Virus record (IMG/VR): IMGVR_UViG_3300024277_000010
Span: 1 to 24,665 of that record
Source: a virus
Length of the DNA stretch: 24,665 nucleotides
Reading direction: 5' to 3' (one strand)
Both the position numbers and the translations under genes were made by a program. The notes under the pieces are model-generated. The model was not told the DNA's origin and made no database searches. It worked only from the letters and a program-made list of their open reading frames with translations. Each line of letters begins with the position of its first letter. Position 1 is the first letter of the stretch. Positions 21,231-24,665 of the stretch are shown one piece after another.

Positions 21231-21812
21231 TTAACTTGGATCAACTAGTAGGCAACTTAGACTAGCTTCTTTAGGTGTAATGTTAGTACCAGAAGATGTA
21301 CCATCGCCGCCAACATACATAGTAAGAACATCACCAGCAGCTAGAGTTACATATCCATTAGCAGCTAAGTGAATAGTGTCTACGTTATTAGTAGGTTTCT
21401 TAGCGTATACTTTACGAGTAGATGGAGTACCGTTTACAGCATAGTGAAAGTTATATGCTGCGCCACTAGAAATTGCAGCAGTTTCAAAAACAATCCAGAA
21501 GTCTAGTTGATATACACCTGCTTGAGTAATAGTGAATTGTCCGTTAGCAGCAGATGGCGTAATGTTCTGGTATCCATTGGCTGTCCATGCGCCAGTGGGA
21601 TTTAACTTAGCTAAAGCACTAGATGCAGCTAAAGTTTGAGATGTGCTACTACCTGAAATGTATAAGTCACCGTATGCGTGACCAGCGACATATTGCCATA
21701 CGCCACTACCACTACCATTTGCTACATATACTTTACCTGAAGCGGCTGAAGCAACTCCCTTTGGTTCATGTAGCTGACTATCTGGTAATGCGCTATGTTG
21801 CACTTGTGCCAT
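21231..21812 (-). CDS. Head-fibre-like virion protein with C1q/TNF-like end
   Basis: A 193-residue Gly/Ser/Ala/Thr-rich protein with GGAG before ATG 21812. The N-terminal ALPDSQLHEPKGV (8-20), followed by SGKVYVANGSGSGVWQYV, is a motif I have seen at the N-terminus of capsid-attached fibres or decoration proteins. From about 60 to 190 the pattern of short strands (FTITQAGVYQLDFWIVFE; VTLAAGDVLTMYVGG) resembles a C1q/TNF-like jelly roll, which forms trimers. The place next to the capsid and decoration genes suggests a head fibre rather than a tail fibre. Carbohydrate or host-surface binding is possible. Confidence 0.65.
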   Translation of the reverse strand: MAQVQHSALPDSQLHEPKGVASAASGKVYVANGSGSGVWQYVAGHAYGDLYISGSSTSQTLAASSALAKLNPTGAWTANGYQNITPSAANGQFTITQAGVYQLDFWIVFETAAISSGAAYNFHYAVNGTPSTRKVYAKKPTNNVDTIHLAANGYVTLAAGDVLTMYVGGDGTSSGTNITPKEASLSCLLVDPS

Positions 21813-21841
21813 TTATATCTCCAAAAGGGAAAAGAGGAAGA

Positions 21842-21858
21842 GGCTGAACTAGTCAGCC
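21842..21858 (-). terminator. Stem-loop between decoration and fibre genes
   Basis: The bases GGCTGA and TCAGCC form a perfect 6-bp stem around the loop ACTAG. On the minus strand the stem is followed by a pyrimidine-rich run (TCTTCCTCTTTTCCC), not a pure U-tract, so it may be a weak terminator or a 3'-end stabiliser for the capsid/decoration message. Confidence 0.45.
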
Positions 21859-21879
21859 AACTCCCCCTTATTCAGTTAC

Positions 21880-22338
21880 TTATAGGTAACGAACTACGAT
21901 GGTAGCAGTACCGGCAGTGAATGTGCCAGTGAAGGCTACGTCTAGAGTATCAGCAGAAGCGTACACTTTGCCTAGACCACGGTTGGTAGCAGCATCACCA
22001 ATTGCATATGCACCAGCAGCACGAATAGTAGCACCAGCAGTTAGGTTAGCAGTAGCACCTTGAGTAGCTGAAATCCAGCCATCAGCATCGCTACCATCAC
22101 CTAGCTGTACGTCAGTACCACCAGCCCATGCAGTGCCTACTTTAAGAACTACGTCTAGAACTACAGCACCTGCGGGGATGTCAATGACAGCGCCAGAAGA
22201 TTGATAGGTAATTGCTAGATGAGCTTCTTTTACAGCACCGTCGGTTTCATATACGCCAGCAACATTACGCTCAGGGTAGTTGGGGCCGAAACCAACAACT
22301 AGACCGTCAGCGTTAGTCCAAGTAGATTTACGAGTCAT
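21880..22338 (-). CDS. Probable capsid decoration protein (152 aa)
   Basis: A 152-residue Ala/Gly/Thr-rich protein with AAGGAAT before ATG 22338. It is predicted, from alternation of polar and small residues, to be all-beta (VIDIPAGAVVLDVVLKVG; LDVAFTGTFTAGTATIVV). The lack of charged and aromatic residues is typical of head-surface proteins. Lying immediately after the major capsid gene and before the fibre gene, a decoration or minor capsid role is inferred. No firm family match by eye. Confidence 0.55.
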   Translation of the reverse strand: MTRKSTWTNADGLVVGFGPNYPERNVAGVYETDGAVKEAHLAITYQSSGAVIDIPAGAVVLDVVLKVGTAWAGGTDVQLGDGSDADGWISATQGATANLTAGATIRAAGAYAIGDAATNRGLGKVYASADTLDVAFTGTFTAGTATIVVRYL

Positions 22339-22356
22339 TTTATATTCCTTTCAGGA

Positions 22357-22375
22357 GGAGGGGACTAGCCCCTCC
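22357..22375 (-). terminator. GC-rich stem-loop after the major capsid gene
   Basis: A perfect 7-bp stem GGAGGGG/CCCCTCC around loop ACTAG starts 7 nt beyond the capsid stop. On the minus strand no U-tract follows (TGAAAGGAATATAAA, then the next start), so it is probably an RNA-stabilising or partial-termination hairpin that lets capsid mRNA accumulate above downstream genes. Confidence 0.5.
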
Positions 22376-22381
22376 GACAAA

Positions 22382-23338
22382 TTAGATGGTGGACTTAGAG
22401 ATAACGCTTACTAGGCACTCAGGACGATAGAGCTTGAGACCAAAACGGGCGTTCATCACGTATTCGTCACGGCGTAGGTCTTTGTTGCGCTCGTATTCAA
22501 CACGAGGCATTTGACGGTAGGCACCGACGAAAGGAGTTAGATCACCACCAACAGACATAAAGATGTTGGTAACAGGGCTAGCAGGTACAGACACGCTAGA
22601 GATAGAAGTGTCGGTAGGAGTAGCTAGGAAGTTAGAAACATAAACGTCAAAACCGAAAATGCTCTTAACAAAGCGCATACCAGTTACGTCGTTTACGAAA
22701 CCACCATTAACAATACCACCGAAAGCAGGGTTGTTAGTGAAGGCTTGAGCACCAACTAGTTGGTTAAACACATACTCTTGTGAGGGGTCAATAATGGCTA
22801 CACGAGTGCCGCCAGCGTTGGCCTTGTCTAGAGCATACTTAGCCTTAGCAAAGTCATCTAGAGATAGAGTGGTGTTGCTGTTACCAGAAGCTACGAAACG
22901 GTGAGCAGCGCCGTTAATGGAGTTGGCATCGTTAGCAGTTTGGGTGTTAGCTAGAGAGAAGACAGAGCCTTCTAGGTTCTCATCAAGAGCACGACGCATC
23001 TTGGTGGGGAACATACCGATTAGCTGTTGAGCGTAGTAAGAGTCTTGCTTAGCCTTATCAGTGATGTAGGTAGCAGCTTCTACGTAACGGTCAATGGTGA
23101 AGTTGAATTCACCAGTGTCGATGCTGTCATAAACCACAGGGGTTAGTTCAGCAGTCTCACGCATTGGTAGTTCACCAACTGAGGGGATGGTAAACTGGTT
23201 GCCATCAGGGAAGCCACTTAGCATACGAACATACTTAGTGCCCATTAGTTGTTCTTGTAGAACATCTTTTAGTTCAGCAGACCAGAGTTCTGCACGAACT
23301 AGGTTTTCATTAACCTTTGTATAATCCATTCCAGACAT
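22382..23338 (-). CDS. Major capsid protein (HK97 fold)
   Basis: A 318-residue protein, comparable with T7 gp10A (about 345), with AAGGAG upstream of ATG 23338. The start (YTKVNENLVRAELWSAELKD) and the sequence KYVRMLSGFPDGNQFTIPSVGELPMRE are typical of phage capsids with an N-arm and beta-rich E-loop; the IDPSQEYVFNQLVGAQAF segment is like the P-domain of related capsids. The gene order scaffold-capsid-adaptor-nozzle supports the call. There is no slippery sequence near the end, so no T7-type 10A/10B frameshift product is apparent. Confidence 0.92.
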   Translation of the reverse strand: MSGMDYTKVNENLVRAELWSAELKDVLQEQLMGTKYVRMLSGFPDGNQFTIPSVGELPMRETAELTPVVYDSIDTGEFNFTIDRYVEAATYITDKAKQDSYYAQQLIGMFPTKMRRALDENLEGSVFSLANTQTANDANSINGAAHRFVASGNSNTTLSLDDFAKAKYALDKANAGGTRVAIIDPSQEYVFNQLVGAQAFTNNPAFGGIVNGGFVNDVTGMRFVKSIFGFDVYVSNFLATPTDTSISSVSVPASPVTNIFMSVGGDLTPFVGAYRQMPRVEYERNKDLRRDEYVMNARFGLKLYRPECLVSVISKSTI

Positions 23339-23348
23339 TTAATTCTCC

Positions 23349-24077
23349 TTAAGACCCAAAATATAGGGTCGGGTTTTTAGAAACAGTTTGTTGCAGCTTA
23401 TATTGGAAATCTTGTGACCAGTAGAGAGTAGGATTATCTTTGCGGACAGATGCTGCCCACTCTTTAGTGCCTTCAATCTTACTACGATCACCACCATTAG
23501 AAGCTACAGAAGTGGTGTTGAATGAGGATGTGTCCATGTGATTAGCTGGAGCAGGAACACCAGCAAACAAAGATACAAACTCATCTGGATCGGTAGCAGC
23601 TAGTTCCATAAGGATTTTGGCTTTTTCTGGAGTAGCAGCACGCTGCTTAAATACTTCAGTTGCTTTTTCACCAAATTTCTGTTTCATCAGAGCATCAGCT
23701 TTAAGCAAATTGCCATTCTTAGTTTCTAGTTGTTTACGACCCTCTAACGTCTTCTCTACAAGCTGTTGCACAACATCAGGGGTAATGCCCTGAGCAGGAG
23801 GATTGTCGGCCTCTGGTGCAGACCCTTGCTTCGACATACGCTCAAGAACTTCGTCAATGGTTTTAGCGGAAGCTACTTGCTCACGTAGTTTACGATTTTC
23901 CTCTTTCAAGGTTTCAATAAACTGGTCAGCATTGGTGTAGGCTTTAGCCAAATCCTCTGCGGTCTTGTATTTTTGTGTATCACCAACAAGTGCGGTGAAC
24001 AAAGAGCTATCAGTTGTCGCTGAAGCAGGTGCGGCAGTGTTATTGTCTTCACCACCAAAAATTGTAGCATCGGTCAT
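23349..24077 (-). CDS. Scaffold/capsid assembly protein
   Basis: A 242-residue acidic, mostly helical protein with GGAG upstream of ATG 24077. A charged coiled-coil-like region (YTNADQFIETLKEENRKLREQVA, about 47-69) and a long helical middle (VEKTLEGRKQLETKNGNLL) fit scaffolding proteins; the C-terminal part with DNPTLYWSQDFQYKLQQ and NPTLYFGS may dock on the capsid. The place between portal and capsid genes is the T7 scaffold (gp9) position. It acts transiently in procapsid assembly. Confidence 0.85.
   Translation of the reverse strand: MTDATIFGGEDNNTAAPASATTDSSLFTALVGDTQKYKTAEDLAKAYTNADQFIETLKEENRKLREQVASAKTIDEVLERMSKQGSAPEADNPPAQGITPDVVQQLVEKTLEGRKQLETKNGNLLKADALMKQKFGEKATEVFKQRAATPEKAKILMELAATDPDEFVSLFAGVPAPANHMDTSSFNTTSVASNGGDRSKIEGTKEWAASVRKDNPTLYWSQDFQYKLQQTVSKNPTLYFGS
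23353..23370 (-). other. Inverted repeat at the scaffold/capsid border
   Basis: GACCC and GGGTC form a 5-bp stem with an 8-nt AU-rich loop at the very end of the scaffold gene, directly upstream of the capsid ribosome binding site (AAGGAG). It may modulate capsid translation or mark an mRNA processing site; the short stem keeps confidence low. Confidence 0.35.
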
Positions 24078-24098
24078 GCTTTTCTCCTAAAAATTGAC

Positions 24099-24114
24099 AG
24101 CCTTATAGTAGGCT
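24099..24114 (-). terminator. Weak stem-loop upstream of scaffold gene
   Basis: AGCCT and AGGCT pair around a 6-nt loop between the 83-residue gene and the scaffold gene. Read on the minus strand it is followed after a few bases by TTTTT, a weak terminator pattern, so it could dampen read-through from the small upstream gene into scaffold. Confidence 0.35.
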
Positions 24115-24126
24115 TATTGAAAAACG

Positions 24127-24378
24127 TTACCTTTTGGCTGTATCTGGTAACATTGAAATGATTAAATCAAATGCTTTAATTTGCCCTAAATTGAACGCCA
24201 ATTTAGCGTAATGGTTAGGACAATCAAAATCATCTTTCTTTACACTATTAATATCTTCTTTCAATACTAATAATGTTTTGTATAAAGCTTCTAAAGTATA
24301 GCTACTATTATTCCAAGCTTTAATAAACTCTTCATTGCTACTATCTTTAGGTTTATTATTAAGTAATAGTTTATTCAT
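24127..24378 (-). CDS. Small AT-rich gene between portal and scaffold (83 aa)
   Basis: An 83-residue protein, rich in Leu, Asn and Lys, starting at ATG 24378. It reads MNKLLLNNKPKDSSNEEF at the N-terminus, followed by helices (YTLEALYKTLLVLKEDINSV; AKLAFNLGQIKAFDLII). No family is recognised. There is no Shine-Dalgarno site: the bases upstream are almost pure A and T, so initiation probably depends on the unstructured AU-rich leader. The base composition is much more AT-rich than its neighbours, hinting at a recent acquisition into the portal-scaffold junction. Confidence 0.6.
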   Translation of the reverse strand: MNKLLLNNKPKDSSNEEFIKAWNNSSYTLEALYKTLLVLKEDINSVKKDDFDCPNHYAKLAFNLGQIKAFDLIISMLPDTAKR

Positions 24379-24471
24379 TATATATAATATAGTTTATATA
24401 TATTAATAATATATTTATATATAACTATTATTAATTATATACTATATATTACTAATATACTTATTATTATA
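24379..24471 (-). promoter_or_regulatory. Almost pure A+T intergenic island
   Basis: Only 5 of these 93 bases are G or C. It includes a perfect inverted repeat ATATATTA/TAATATAT at 24398-24414 and several TATAAT-like hexamers on the minus strand, one directly upstream of the 83-residue gene's leader. It is the only non-coding stretch of notable length in the window. It may be a promoter, an unwinding element or a scar of gene insertion; the -35 side of a promoter is not evident. Confidence 0.4.
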
Positions 24472-24665
24472 TTACATCATTGGCTGTTGATTGTCAACCC
24501 CTTCAGGCATGGGGCCTTCAGGACTCACTGCTGCCTCGGTTTGAATATCCTCGGCAACTTGGTTCATAAGTCGTTGTGTTTCAGCTTGTTCAAAAATCAT
24601 AGCATTGTCTTGTACAATGCGGTAGTTTTGCCAACCTAGATTCTCTTCAAGTGCCTTAGCAATTG
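24472..24665 (-). CDS. Portal (head-tail connector) protein, C-terminal part
   Basis: The minus-strand frame entering from 24663 encodes 63 residues and stops with TAA at 24472-24474. It reads AKALEENLGWQNYRIVQDN and QAETQRLMNQVAEDIQTEA, then a Pro/Gly/Gln-rich end (PEGPMPEGVDNQQPMM). A helical, Gln/Glu-rich end followed by a flexible tail is typical of T7 gp8-type portal proteins, and the portal is the expected neighbour upstream of the scaffold. The start lies beyond the window. The call rests on position and tail character. Confidence 0.7.
   Translation of the reverse strand, partial: IAKALEENLGWQNYRIVQDNAMIFEQAETQRLMNQVAEDIQTEAAVSPEGPMPEGVDNQQPMM

Noticed and set aside
22382-22420. Programmed frameshift at the end of the major capsid gene as in T7 10A/10B
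   Set aside because: No slippery heptamer is visible near the stop, and the following bases form a hairpin and the next gene's leader instead.
24095-24120. TTGACA on the plus strand as a promoter
   Set aside because: There is no matching -10 element at proper spacing and it would point against the structural genes into the portal gene.
1-24665. tRNA genes, CRISPR arrays, insertion sequences or integrase
   Set aside because: Nearly every base is in a gene. No spaced direct repeats, no tRNA-like cloverleaf in the gaps, and no transposase or integrase motif was seen.

Overview
The window is part of the genome of a lytic-type, T7-like (podovirus) tailed phage. The evidence is a full T7-style virion gene order (portal, scaffold, major capsid, gp11-like and gp12-like tail proteins, gp14/gp15/gp16-like internal proteins), very dense gene packing with start/stop overlaps, strong Shine-Dalgarno sites, and no tRNA, rRNA, insertion sequence or CRISPR. 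The cobalamin-dependent (class II) ribonucleotide reductase together with ThyX, MazG and two arms transcribed towards each other resembles the cobavirus/Zobellviridae-type marine podoviruses (SIO1-like). That placement is from memory of the group, not from a search. GC content looks to be in the low-to-mid 40s. The host cannot be named from this window.

Left arm, plus strand, 1-9121: early/middle genes. In order: the end of an unknown gene; a Cas4/RecB-like nuclease with an iron-sulfur-type cysteine cluster; two small genes; a metallophosphoesterase; small genes; thyX; a run of small unknown genes including a 49-residue membrane protein; an HNH endonuclease running deep into mazG; small genes; class II ribonucleotide reductase; a Tad2/DUF2829 protein (family known to block Thoeris immunity); a glutaredoxin; an ECF-like sigma factor; a DUF3310 protein and small unknown genes. 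RNR, glutaredoxin, ThyX and MazG form a nucleotide-supply set; the sigma factor may reprogram host RNA polymerase for later genes. The arm ends in a bidirectional hairpin terminator at about 9121-9150.

Right arm, minus strand, read from 24665 down to 9151: C-terminus of the portal protein; an almost pure A+T island and a small AT-rich gene; scaffold; major capsid protein; a probable decoration protein; a head-fibre-like protein; gp11-like tail adaptor; a small gene; gp12-like nozzle; a GNAT-like small protein; gp14-like internal protein; a 1787-residue gp16-like ejection protein with an embedded HExxH metallopeptidase-like domain; a 755-residue gp15-like internal protein; and a stand-alone lytic transglycosylase. 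Stem-loops lie at the gene borders around the capsid gene.

Most unusual points: long same-phase gene overlaps in the left arm (HNH/mazG 182 nt, DUF3310/next gene 128 nt, sigma/next gene 68 nt); a zincin domain coinciding with a low-GC patch inside the giant internal protein; a phage ECF sigma factor next to an anti-Thoeris protein; an almost pure A+T island between portal and scaffold; and a visible excess of the tetramer CTAG. No gene-free stretch exceeds about 100 bases.
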